A stretch of 64,000 nucleotides of DNA from Hetaerina americana (lineage: Eukaryota; Arthropoda; Insecta; Odonata; Calopterygidae). The position numbers and the translations under genes were made by a program. How positions within the stretch are numbered: the first letter of the stretch is position 1; the number at the start of each line of letters is the position of its first letter. The notes under the pieces are model-generated. The model was not told the origin of the DNA. It saw only the letters and a list, made by a program, of their open reading frames with translations, and ran no database searches. Shown here piece after piece: positions 48,601-61,700 of this stretch. The stretch is taken from contig JAKTNV010000002.1 of assembly GCA_022747635.1 (NCBI GenBank), positions 2,659,501-2,723,500 of the forward strand, read 5' to 3'.

Positions 48601-49619
48601 ATCATTCACTAGTTAACAAAGTATTATACTAGTTTTTACTTGTACAAGTATTTTAATTAATGTGTGAAGGATCTTGGAGCTGGAAGCTTCTTATTCCTGA
48701 AGTAAGCATGTCATGGTTTTTACTGCTTTTAAAAGTTTAAAGTAGAAAACATAAACTCCAAAGAATCTGCATGATTTGTGGAACGGTGCTTTGGCCTATT
48801 GAGACGAAGTTAAACTATGAATTCGTTTTTACTAATAGACAAAGTTAATTTTGTTTCAGGTTTATGAAACATTTTTTTGGTAATAATGAGGTATTAATGT
48901 AAGTGTGAAGTATTTCTACTGAGGTGAATTAAAGACACACGATATCATAGTATGAAATTAATGTATTCGCATTGGCCAAGCGGTGATAGTTAATTTAAAA
49001 AGATATAAGCACTGAACTAATGGTAGAAAAATTCTCGCGACATCATGCAAAGTTATATGATATTCCATGAGTTTATCCACACACGAGTGATAAATAAATG
49101 TATTTCTAACTTTTTTCAAGCAATGTTCCGTTTCAGTTTTATGCCTTACTTGGTACGTATCATTTTTTACCTAACAAAATATCATGTATACCGCACCTTT
49201 CCTCACTATATGCCATACACTTCATTATCAATCGGCACAACACTCCTAGTAGCAAGGACGACTTCCCTGTGTATTTGAAGATGATACGATGATAACCTTG
49301 CCATCTTTGTACGTCTCTCTCAACTAATCTTCGGTCCATCCTATCGAGAACACTGTTGCCACACCATATAATTAACTTGAATGGGATTATTGTGAACTTC
49401 GGATGAATGTGTTATTTTCTTTTGTATTTTATTGAAAGGGTGTCAATATTGTATTGTAAATTGGGCATTTAACCGTAATAACATTATTATAGCAATTATC
49501 TATAGTTAATGACTTCAAAATATTACTAAAAAGCGTTCGAAATATATACCTGAAAACTAAAAGAATGAGATATCTTATACAAAAAGATAATGAATGCTAT
49601 TTGAGATTCGATAATTAAT
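45601..49619. other. no gene recognised
   Basis: This is AT-rich DNA. A C-run of about 14 lies at 47671-47684. A small hairpin CCCGGCA/TGCCGGG lies near 48115-48137. A 93-codon minus-strand frame at 48278-48559 is Ser/Asn/Thr-rich and unrecognised. Confidence 0.45.
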
Positions 49620-52133
49620 ATTATTATTATTATTAGGTAATCTACCGGTTAAGGTAGGTTTTTGGATGGACATAGCTACTAAATAAAACATTTTGTCTCT
49701 CCTAAAACACAAAATCCAGCATTCTACTCTACATCAGGTCCCTCTTCATCTCTGAATACTTCCTTCATCCTGTCCAACGTCCCTATCCTGTTCCTTCCCT
49801 TTCCTCATTTGCCTAACATTCTCCCCTCAATTAAAGCCTTCCATATCCCACTGCCAATCAATAACCCTTTGAATCCACTTTTCCTGCCTCCATAGGATTT
49901 CTCCCAACAAACCCCTCTCTTCGCCCACCATACCAAGTACTTCTTCATTTGTTTTCTTCTCTGTCCATTTCACCTTCTCCATTCTTCTCCACACCGACAT
50001 TTCAAAAGCCTCCAATCTACCTCTATCCTCCTGCTTCAATGACCACGTTTCTGCACCATACATAGCTACGTTCCATATCAAAGTTTTTGCGAGACTTTTC
50101 TTAATATCTTTACTCAACGTCCCTCTCACCAACTCCCTCCTTGTGAAAGCCTCTTTGCCTTGCGCAATTCTTCGCCTTACGTTCCTACTACTTTGACTGT
50201 GTTGGTCCAAAACACTACCGAGATACATAAAATGTTTTACCTGATCTAGTTTTTGCCCTCCTATTTTAATGTTTAGCTTAGCCTTTTTCTTTCTAGAAAA
50301 TCGTATAACCTTTGTTTTATTAATTTTGATTCTCATGCCATACGTGTCGCACTAAATTTCCAATTCACTAAGCAATGCTTGCAACCCCTTGGCTGACTGA
50401 CAAACTAAAGCGTGGTCATCAGCAAACCTAACTGATTTTACGAATTCCCCGCCCACTTTCATTCCTACCTCGAGTTCTTCCCATGCCTCTTTGATCATTT
50501 CCTCTGCATACAGGTTGAACAGCAACGGTGATAATGGGCAACCCTACCTTACACCTCTTCCTAACACTGCCCAATTGGACTCCCTGTTCCCGACTCGCAC
50601 CTTTGCAGTATGACACATTTACCGGTTGCGGATTAGCCTCCTTTCCCTCCAATCTATTCCTATTTTCTTCAATATACTCATTAGTTTTTCCCAATTCACT
50701 CTTATCAAATGAAATCTACGAGACAGGCAAATACCTCCTGGTTGTACTGTATATTCCTCTTGATTAATAATCTCATGACTGCAATGGCATCACGCGTACC
50801 TCTCCCCTTCCTAAACCCAAACTGATCATCCCCTAAGTAAACATTTGCCTTACTCCGTGTCCTTTTGTTTATGATCCTGAGAACAACTGTAGGCACATGG
50901 GATATCAAACTTATTGTCCTGTAGTCCTGGCCTGATGTAGCCTTTACCTTTTTCTGAATAGGAACTAATCCGTCCGCTCCCGGGAAGCTGTGCGAATTTA
51001 ACACACTGTTCCTAAACTTGTATCTAACCAGAATATAATATAGCTGATACCTTTCTGAGTCAGTTGGCATTTTCCATGTATACCTGCGTCTTTTGTGGTG
51101 TCTAAACCAAGTGTTGGTGATGACTAACCCCTGTCTCCTGCAGAACTCAACTGCTTTCTCCCCGCGGTCATTCCTCGTGCCTAAACCGTAGTCCCCCACC
51201 TCATCACCATCTCTTCCTTCGCCTACCGTCACATTTCAATCCCCCATCACTATCCAATATTTCCCTGTGGGAACACAAGCGATTATGTCCTCTAACTGAT
51301 CGTATATCCTATCGTCCTCTTCTTCCTTATGGTTGCTCGGTGGCATGTATACCTGAATAGTAACCAAGTTCGTCGGTTCTGCTTTTATCTCTACTATTAC
51401 TTACTAATCTATCCGTTACCTGCTCTATGTTGACCACGCTTCTTCCTACCTCTTCATTTAATGCTATGGCAACCCCTCGTTGGGTCTCGTCTTTGCTGCT
51501 GTATATGATTCTATACTTGTCACTCCAGTAATCTCTACTATCTTTCCATCTCACCTCGCATAGACGTACAATATCTAGATTTCCCCTTTATATCTCTCGC
51601 TTAATATTCTCCAATTTCCCGGTCCTCATCATTGTCCTAACACTCCACGTTCCTATTCTAACTAATTTCGTCTTCTTCTCCTGCGTCTTCTGTCCTGCTG
51701 CTGCTGGTTTCCCCTTGCAAGGGTTTCGTGGGATGACGACCGCGGTAGCCTTACCTCCCCCGCTACTAGGCAATACACACGGCCGATTGGGCCGAGCCCC
51801 GTGGTTGCCAGGACTCAAAATATCTCTATTGTCCATCATATTTTTCTTGGGAATGATAATTGAGGTGGTTTCCCGTGGCCTTCCTCAATAGTGTTTTTAA
51901 CGTGACACCATCACTTACTGTCCGCCCCACTGGGGTCAGACGCCATTGCAGCCGCCTCACTGAGGAACAGACGCTGCGTGGAATACCTTTCGTCTGGCTC
52001 CTAACCTTCGACCTATCTGGCATGGGTGACCCTACCAGGAGCAATTATTATTACTCCCACCAGAACAGCTCTAGGGGTCATCGGAACGCACAAGCCCTTC
52101 CACCACTTCAAGGTTGTAGTCCGGGGAGGGGAT
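49620..52133 (-). mobile_element. RTE-clade non-LTR retrotransposon, copy B
   Basis: This is the same family as copy A, in opposite orientation. The 5' end (CCCTCCCCGGACTACAACC) is at 52133, the 3' hairpin CTACC-TTAACC-GGTAG at 49657-49642, and the tail is (AAT)n. It keeps about 150 bp of leader missing from copy A (51940-52088). It has lost the segment matching 20058-20798 of copy A: at about 50970 the endonuclease end SHSFPGAD is fused directly to the reverse-transcriptase block GLVPIQKKVK. It lies 368 bp past the stop codon of the protease-homolog gene, on the same strand. Confidence 0.92.
49743..51700 (-). pseudogene. RTE endonuclease/reverse-transcriptase ORF, disabled
   Basis: Blocks on the minus strand: KKTKLVRIGTWSVRTMMRTG near 51680-51620, RWKDSRDYWSDKYRI near 51550, MGD-stop-N at the GDWN block near 51245, YGLGTRNDRGEKAVEFCRRQ near 51190-51130, WFRHHKRRRYTWKMPTDSE near 51110-51060, SGQDYRTISLISHVPTVVLR, GDDQFGFRKGRGTRDAIAVM near 50835-50775, the VDFI-stop break at motif A near 50715, and the C-terminal block INKTKVIRFSRKKKAKLNIK to AETWSLKQEDRGRLEAFEMS near 50320-49990. 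Stops, shifts and the internal deletion make it non-functional. It shares two lesions with copy A. Confidence 0.85.
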
Positions 52134-52259
52134 AATTAATATGTGTTTCTGATTAAGGAAGGTACAAGGATGAGTTTGATTAGCAAAGGTGTTTTGGTTT
52201 CCATGTAGCTGTTAGATTTTTACATCAATAATTGTACATTATATATGGTAAAATAACCA

Positions 52260-52265
52260 TTTATT
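52260..52265 (-). promoter_or_regulatory. candidate poly(A) signal AATAAA
   Basis: On the minus strand AATAAA lies 236-241 bases after the stop codon of the protease-homolog gene. I saw no closer match, and it precedes the RTE copy, so the transcript could end before the transposon. Motif match only. Confidence 0.35.
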
Positions 52266-52500
52266 TTAGGCATTTTAGACTCACATTTACCACATTTTTG
52301 AATGTATTGGCAAACAGGGTTTTTTTTGTCAAATATTGACACATAATTAGTTTTACTTGCAGTTCACTCATTGATTTGAGTATGCTAGTATAGTATTTGC
52401 ATGTATGTAGCTGAGTTTCCGCTGATATATGCAGTATTTTACATGGAAAACTAAATTAGCATATGTATTACACGTAATTTCAGCAATCTCAATTCAATTT

Positions 52501-52746
52501 TCATTTCCTACCATAGCCTTGAGAAAACCCTGGCTTTTTCGAAGTGTCGATTAGCTCATTCTGCTCATCTGGTTTTGGAAGGAATTCCTCCACTGGGCGA
52601 GATAATGTGTCCAATATCCAGACGTAGTCAATTTGTGCATAAACTGACGTTTGGCTTGGTCCAGCACCTGTGACCCAGCTTCCAATTCCCTGCAGAATGT
52701 AACGCCCATCGGTGGTTTGGCACACAAGAGGACTACCATCATCCAC
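52501..52746 (-). CDS. exon: protease-like domain, former Ser site, and C-terminus
   Basis: 246 bp including the stop. It begins [20 protein letters not shown], then [20 protein letters not shown], and ends with a polar tail after [19 protein letters not shown] is replaced by VDDGSP. Confidence 0.88.
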   Translation of the reverse strand: MDDGSPLVCQTTDGRYILQGIGSWVTGAGPSQTSVYAQIDYVWILDTLSRPVEEFLPKPDEQNELIDTSKKPGFSQGYGRK

Positions 52747-55700
52747 CTGTAATACAATGGCATTTCAATAATTTACTACCCACTGTATTCCCTTGACATT
52801 TGAATCATGTAGTAATCTGGAGTTAAAGCATTCATTTGAAGAAGTGATATAGTCAACTTAGTATCATTAGATAGTATAGGTTTACAATTAAATTTATTTA
52901 GATCTTACTATGTTAAATTTTTAAATATTTTTGTTTATGGAATATTACTTTCACAGGCTATTTACCTATTTCTATGAGTCGATGAATTTTGAATGATATC
53001 CCTGATTCTAATTTATTTTTGCTGGTAGTAAAATTAGAAAGAATGTTGACAATCAAATGAAAGAAGCAAAGCTGTATAAACAATGACAAACTTACCTCTG
53101 TCAGTGGCTGCTCTGGTGGGTAAAACACGGCACACTGGAAGCTCTCATGAAGGATGAAGAATTTGCCCAGGTATGTCTGCCTGAGTTTTTGTTCACAAGG
53201 TGCGTGTCCAATAACGTTGAGTTTAACTTTGTGCAGAGGGCTGTGGTTGACACCTGTGACAAATTGTAAGCAGATCAGCTAGGATAAGTTATCTAATAAA
53301 TATATGTGAAGCAAGGACTTCTAATAATAACAGTCATCCCATGTAACATGCTTAAATGATGGACAAAGTCAAAGGTCACACACGTAAAAATCAAAGAGAA
53401 ATGAATGCTCCGTATCAAGCTTTCATCTTCCTTTTCACCCAAAGGAATATCCTTTTGACTACAATTTCGTGGCATATTTGAATACTGTGCCAAACAAAAA
53501 TGTATAGTTCTTGACATTTTTGAGAGAAATGTAGACCTAAGGGAGATGGGACCAACACAGACACACGGGGATATAATTAAATGTTATTGTGAACTAATTT
53601 CATTTGCTTTGTGATTAAGAATGACTTTGTGTTGAATCCAGGCAGTTTGTATTGGTGTGTATAAAGGACACTTCGGCTTCATTATTTGAAATCATTTTTG
53701 TGTAAAGTTAGTGTCAAATAAACTCTAGCAGCTAATTTCATGACTCTCGAGGCATGCTCTGCTTTTTAATTACTTGAGCATGGGATATAACCAAAGAGAT
53801 AAAGAAAATAATTTTTTCTTTTGCAGTTTTTAGCAGAGTGGGATCTTTTCACACAAATTAAGTATAGGGAATGAAGAATTTACTGTTGTAGGGAGGCTTC
53901 GACTTGTGGTTATCATGAGGAATGGACAGTACTAGCTAAATACTGTGGTACTTTCATGCATATTTACTTTAATGTAAAAGTATAGGATATGTCTGTAAAA
54001 ACACCTCATTAGTTTTTGTAACCATACCAAGCACATCATTATGGCTCATTCGTTGTTCTAAGTTTATTTAAACCTTCCCTGTAAGCTAAGGCTGTTTATA
54101 CCTTCTGTTTATTGGGTCCACACTTAAATTTAGCATCTGCGTAAGATTTGGAAATAAATTCACGTCTCTCACTGATGAGCCCCCTTGACAACATCTCGGT
54201 AGTTTGTGCTTAACTCTCGGAGAGTCCTTCAATACTGCTAAGTATGCTAACCCCATTGGATACCCTCTTCAGTGACCACTAATGGGAGTCATTGGGGGTT
54301 TATGCATGTGATAACTGTCTGGCCATGGCCAATATTGAGAGGTGTGCTCATTAAATTTTCTGACGAGCTCGGGGTATTATTTCTTACCCTGTTTTTGGAG
54401 GTGACCCCTTTAGAGTGTGTGGACCATTAGAATATCCATTTTTTTATGATAAAAATAAAAGTAAAGATTTGATCATTGACGACCCCTCGTTGGCCTTCAT
54501 CCCGCCTGCTGTATACTACACGATTAATTTCACACCAGTACTCCCCGCTATCTTTCCATCTCACCTCGTATGGGCCTAAAATATCTACGTTCTATTTATT
54601 TCCTCTTTCCATCTCTCGTCTTATGTTCTCTAATTTTCCTGTCCTCAACATTGTCCATTGTCCTGATGAGAGAAATAATTTTAGATAGTAAAGTCTATAA
54701 GAAATGAGAGACAAGTTGATCTAATAAAAAATTAAATTGTAATGATTCCTAGTGAAATAGAAAATCAACAAAATTTATTGAGAAAATGTTTTTTCGCATG
54801 AACTAGGTTATACACATAATCATACGTATTTGCCAGTCTAAATTGAGCTGCGGGAGCCTCAGAGTACTAGGCTATAAACGTATTTCTGTATTTTTTGCAT
54901 TCATTTACTCGTAGGCATATATCAAATAATATTACTCTGCTATCCTTTTGCTTGTGAGGTAATTTTGTGTACCATAATCATAATGCAGTTATCAAGTTTA
55001 CTTCTAATAAATATTCTAATTCACTTTGGGTGTACGAAGGAAATTATTTGGAACTCTCTGGTTTTATTAGACAAGAAGTACACTTATTATCATATCATTC
55101 TCATTATTTTGGTTTATGAAATTATTTTCATAATTAATATACCTTCTGTTAAATATGCTTGAAAGATTTAATGAAATAGAGGAGAAAAATGCAATTAGCA
55201 TTTAAAATTCATTTACTTCTAATTAGGTAAATTCCTGCATTTAAAATTATGCTTTTTATGCCATTTGCAAATTCTACACTCACTTAAGCAACCTGAAAGG
55301 TATTAATGACTTCTAAGTTGATATTTTGCACAAATTATCTGAGGATGTCATATATTTTTAGGAGGCTAAATGTTGTACCTGAGAGAGCAGATTTCCCCCA
55401 GCTGGTAGTCAGGCAAGACGAAGGAGATGCACTCCCTCCAATGGGATTGCCTGCTCCAGACTGCCCTGGGATGCAGATGGGTTCGATAGCCAGCCTGTAG
55501 GAAGGCAGCCGTTCAGCCAAGAAGATGACAGCCAGGTCGGAGAATAGGGAGTTGAGCTCGAATGATGGGTGCTTGGCAATGGCAATCACTGCCACGTCAA
55601 CAACAGCCACTGGCTCTTCAGTCTTTGAGTCTGACCAGGGACGCCATTCTGCTACGCGAATGAAGATGTCCGATGGCAAAAGCCTTAAGAACAATAATAG

Positions 55701-58700
55701 GAAATAGGTCATTAGTAAAGGATGTACAACTTTAGGATAAAGGATGAAATATTTATGAGTAACCACCCATTACATCAAATGTGAGTTTCAAACTAAAATT
55801 TAAATGCATCATTTGCAAATGCAATTGTATATTATCACTATAAATGCACAATATTCTTCTATATCCTCGAAGAAAGTACTTCATGTTGCTATTTCCAAAT
55901 AATTTTAAATGGGAATATACAAAATTACAGGAAAATTTAAATGTTATATAGGTTAATCATGATTACATAATGGTTGATGCTACAGTTCTACAAAAATAGA
56001 TGTAATTTTAAATATTAACCATAAATATGTGAATTCTGGGAAATGGGTTTTTAATCAGTTTAAAATTTACATTTTATCAGTTTCCAAAATTTCAATTTCT
56101 ACCAATTTTCTCAAATAAATATTTTATTCCTTGTTTCCCCTAACATCCTATTATATACACATGTCTAACAGGTATTTATGATAGTATGAATTGAATGGAA
56201 GGATTAAGCAAGCCCATTGAATTGTATTCAGTCAATTTCAGGCAAAAGTACTTTGTTTAGTCAATGTATTTAGGCAAAAATATTTGTCAAAAAAGAGGCA
56301 TTAAGAGTTCTAAGCAAAACATTATAAACCAAATTGAAAGTAATGTACATTTATGTTAAACTGAAGCTGCTCTAGCACCAAACAACTCTCAGAATATAAT
56401 ATAATGCAAGAAACCAATTAAAATATTTGGCTTATTTTACATTGTCATTTATATATTATAATGATGGAAAATGACTTCTAATAAAAAACACAGGTTGAGG
56501 AAAATGGAGTGGTGACATGAAAAGGTCCCCCATTAGAAATATAAGAATTTTCCTGTTACCTACTGCTCACATCTATGGAAATTTCATAAATTATGTCTCA
56601 AAAATATAAAGATCAGTGATTCTCACCCAGCTACGCAATGGGCAGCGGTCAGGATTGCTTTTTCTGAGATGATGGCTCCAGAGCAGAGTGCAGAACGGCT
56701 TGCATTGGCTCTGGCCAGGATCATTGCATGCCAAGGGAACTCTCCAAACTGTGTTTGGCCAACATCAGGGTTGGTGGGTTGCCCCCGCCTCACCCCACAT
56801 GTTCCGTAAGGAGCACCAAGGGAGTCGGAGTGGATGGGACCACCTTGTTGAGATGCTGGGAGAGTCCCAGAAGAACCTTGAGATGGGAAAGTTTGACCTG
56901 CCCCTGTTGTCGGGAATGTTCCGGATGTGGACTGGCTCGGGAATCCACCCCCTGGAGTTTGTGATGGGAAGGTTGAATGAGATGGCGATTGAGATGAGTG
57001 TGAGGGGAATCCTGGTTGAGATGATGGGAATGGCTTTTGTGAAGATGGTTGAGATGATGGGAAACCTGGTTGAGATGATGGGAATCCTGGTTGTGATGAT
57101 GGGAATGGCTTTTGTGAAGATGGTTGAGATGATGGGAAACCTGGTTGAGATGACGGGAAACCTGGTTGAGATGATGGGAGTCCTGGTTGTGAAGATGGGA
57201 ATGGCTTTTGTGAAGACGGTTGAGATGGGGATCCTGGTTGAGATGATGGCTGACTCGGAAATGATGGAGAGTGAGACGGTTGGGATGGTGATCCAGATGG
57301 GAATGGAGTGGACCCAGGTTGGCCATGAGGAGGGGATCCTGGTGCAAAACCAGATGGTGGCTGTTGAGGGAAAGGCTTTGACTGACTCCCACCGTGCCCA
57401 GGCTGCTGACCAAATCCGGGGGTGGGCTTAGGGTATGGCTCTTGTTGAATGCCTCCTGACCCAGGTTGGCTTCCATCGTGTCCAGGCTGAGTTCCTCCCA
57501 CTCCAGGGTTGGCACTTCCTTGTCCAAAGGGAGGAAACTGGCTTTGCTGTTGTTGATCAAATCCTGAGCTTGGGAACTGGCTGCCTGCCGGTCCAGGCTG
57601 TTGGGGAAATCCAGAGTTCGGAGGGGTGCCGGGCCTTCCAGGGAATGAAGAGCCTGATGGAGGGGTTCCCGGACGAGTTGGACCTGTGGAGGGGAAGGTG
57701 CCTGGGCCAGGTCTTGGGAATTGGTCACCCGTGGGTGGTTTAGGGAAGGCGCCACCATGGGAACCGGTATCATGACCACTCGGGTGGGTGTTCATGTCGG
57801 GCCATGGATCCTTGTAATTCGGGTCACGGCAGCACTTGCCGATGATGCCACTATCTGGATCGACACAATCCTATAAAAAATAAGTATTTGATTAGAACCA
57901 GGTTCTTTGGATGTTGTACCCCATAAAATTACATTTTTGGGTTAAAGAACTGAATACACTACAGCACCGAGGTATAAATTTCTTATATTCTGAATAATAT
58001 CTCAGCAGCAGGAGTTAGTGTTATCCAAAAGTATACCGCAGGTAACTACAATGGGCGAAGAAAAACAGTGATTTTATTAAAAAGAAAGATATCTCGGGAA
58101 TGGGTATATTGCTTCTGATAACTTTCGACTTCAGGCAATCTGAAAGATTGTATTCAAGCTGGATAATAATTTTAGCTGCCAAAGATTTTCATGAATATAA
58201 TTATTGAAAAATGATTACGATGAACTTCCATAGATTCTCGCACTTAAATTAGCAATTGATATTTCAAGTACTAGAATATGAAAACAAGAAAACATTCGCA
58301 AACACGATATTATGAAGGAATCAGCATTTACTGTAAAATTTCCCATTATTGGTATTTTATCCGCACATACTGGGAAATCAGGAAAAACAAAACAAGCGAA
58401 ATATATCTATACTCGTTATATTTCAGATCCTGCACTAAGGGCACCATCGTTGATGAGCAAATGAACGAAACTTCCGTACTTTTATGATCCTTAAACTATT
58501 TATTTTTAATATACTGTCATTTCAATAATATTGAACAAGTAATCACGGCTGCATATTTGTGGTAAAATATATTGTCACACGTGTCGACATCATAAAGCGA
58601 GATGCCCACTGCTGAGCCAAAATTTAACGAAAGGTGCAAATCAAGTAACTCCATCCCACCCGCTTTACTTTAATTTTGATTACTATGGCACACATTTTTG

Positions 58701-61700
58701 GGCGGGACAATTTTGTAAACAGCTAATTTAACGATAACATTTCGAAGCCAAAAAGCTGCAAACGTCGAAGCCACAATTAAATAAGATTGTCATCGCTTTT
58801 TGCGGAAGATCTGGAGGGAGAATTGAGTCGGGAAAGCATTTATAATTTAAAATAACAAGGTTAAGTTATTCCAAATCCTCGCTCCTCCTCCTCCACTGTC
58901 AGTCACTACAGGCTGCAGCAGTAGAGAAATATCCAGACCATCCATCATATCGCCGTCTCGTATCTTGACGCTACTTATGGAATACCTACTGTCCCCAAAG
59001 TTAAAATTTATCGACTGCAGAATATTTGCAGTCTTTAAATGAATGCGATTATTATCAAATGTAACGGATTTTCAACTTTCATTTTGAAAATGCCCAATGC
59101 CATTCGAGGTTTGCGTTGCATTCATCTTGTATCCTAATTGAATGTGGACATGGCGAGAGTGAAACAACAAAACTCGGGTATCATCATTATGATGGCGGCC
59201 GGTGCGTTCAACTCAAATCTTTCAAACACCAAAAAAATTAATTATTTCATGGCGAAAAAAATCGGATCATTATTTTCTCCATACTCTCGATTTTTCGTCG
59301 CACAATACATGAATTTTCTTTCCCTAAAACAAAGTAAAATACAAAAATCCAAAATTCCATCACTCTACCCGTTTTTCTCCCACGTTTTGTTCATTTAAAT
59401 AATACTCCCATTTTCAGGGATTTATTCTATTTCACTTTCTTCTTTTAACGCATTTTTTGATGCTTTAACGAAACGCCGAGCATCTTAAATCCGTTGCCTG
59501 CGAGAAATAACTTAAACAAGCATTGCTATCCGTAGAACATTGGAGCGATGATAGGAGAGTAAAAGACATGGTATTATCGGTAAATATTTCTGTGAAAATT
59601 ACGGAACTTAAAGATAACAATATCCCTCTAATGTTGTAAAAAACTATTTTTTGCTATAAAACCACTTCATGCAAACTAGTCGACGAATGAACAAAGAATA
59701 TAACGGCACCAACGAACACAGGAAAAAATCAATGACGTTATATAAAGTAAACATTAAAATTTTCAAAGCATGTACTGCGGTTGCGTTTCACCGCCTTTCC
59801 AGCTAACGGCAAGGAAAAGAGAATCGTCAATTCTGCAGACACAAAACGGCATGTCTCGCTGCTTGCACTTCGATTAACGAGGACGCAAGAACCGAGTCGG
59901 ACTGCGTAGGTGCGACCGAATCATTGAAAAGAGTGAAAGTAGAGGATGACGTCATGAAGGAGATCACGCTTTGAGGAAGGCAGCGGGAACAATGCAAGTG
60001 ACGTGTCGCGTAAACCCTCCTTCATGAATAATGCTTGAAATTTATTTGGTCCCATTCTAATAATGGGCAATGACGTAAGGGCACTTGCAATTTCGATATC
60101 ATTAGATATAATCTCACTTATTTTATATGAGTTTGTGTCCGAACACATTAAGATATGCTTGATCGAAAAGGAAAATTTTCATTTCGAAGCAATTACTCCT
60201 GGCATAAAAACATTATTTTTATAAACGCACCTGACTTTCTACCACTTTCAAAGTTATGGGGAGTGGCATTTGAGCAAGTCGATTGATGTTTCTATTATTC
60301 CAGTTACGTGATGTGTTGGAAAATGACCCATTCATTCACGTTGACATGGTATGCGATACATATAACACCCGGGTAATCACTCGATCAATAGTCGCAGGAC
60401 CGCACCGACGACTCGGCTAAAATTTTTGAACATCGACAAATTTTAATATTTTAAGTAGTCTTAGCTTCAAATCTAAATACTTAATCTTATTGGTATCTTC
60501 ATTTTTTCACGTCCATCATCTTGATAAAATCAGACATTTATCTTCAAGGAAAGACAAAAAGGAGTTGATAAACCCCAAAAGAGAAAAAAATGAAGTAAAC
60601 TGGAAAATAAATATAAATTTTCCCCCTAAAAAACATGAAAAACCTAAAATATTGATTAGTCGCATTCGATAGTTAACATTCTGAAATACATCAGGACGTA
60701 TTAAATTCTTATTTGCATTTTTCGCTGATCATTGGGTGAAAGAATTACTATGGATCGTCAATGATTAAATGTGATGCAAAAGTCCTTAAACGATATGTGT
60801 CAAAAGAAGCTCTCGACTTCATCTACATCTACATAATACCCCGCAAGCCGCCGCAAGGGCGTGTGGCGGGGGGTGTTAGGTCACCAACCGTAAAAAAGAA
60901 AAATACCACATGCAAAAAAAACAACACGGAAAATAACACCCACAGCAGCGCAGACACTCATGCAAAAATCCCTTCATCCAATACTCATGCAAACACATAA
61001 ACCGAAAAAAACAACTAAAAAACTGCACCCCATGATGCAGCACGAAAGACATCCTACAACACGGAAGCCAGGACACAACAAGCAAGAAATTGAAACATCA
61101 CTACCACATGAAAATGCACCACGAAACACTCTACCCCCAAAGAGTCTCTAAATGGCAGGGAATGCGACCCAACGTTGCAGGTAGCAGGAATTTGCCCCCG
61201 CGGAGAGGGACGAGGGATTGAAAGGTAGACTTAAAAACAGATGAACGGAACACGAATGAGGTCATTCGGAAATAATGGGTTATTATAGCAAAACACATAA
61301 GGTTAGTGGAAGAGCATGTATTTAAATACAACTAATTATTTTTTAGACGCTGAGGGTGGCAAGTGGAATTTTTGCTATCTATAACCCTGCAGTTGCTATC
61401 CCGTATTGTCCGTGGGAAGAAGGAGTCCTTGAGTCGGCTAGTTCTGGCATCTATTTCCCGAATTTTATATGCATGATCCAAGCGACTAATGTATGTAGGA
61501 GTACGAATAATTTGCGAGACCTCGGTGCTGAAACATGCGGATCTAAATTTATTTAATAATTTCAATCTTGCATTGAATCGTCTCTCAGCCAATGATTCCC
61601 ACCCCAAATCCATGAGCATTTCGGTGACGCTTTGCGTTTTATCGTAGGAATTTTTTACAAAACGGGCTGCCCGGCGTTGAACCTTCTCAATTTCCCGAAT

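Noticed and set aside
56688..57431. 247-codon plus-strand frame over the linker exon
   Set aside because: It is the antisense shadow of the repeat-rich coding exon on the minus strand.
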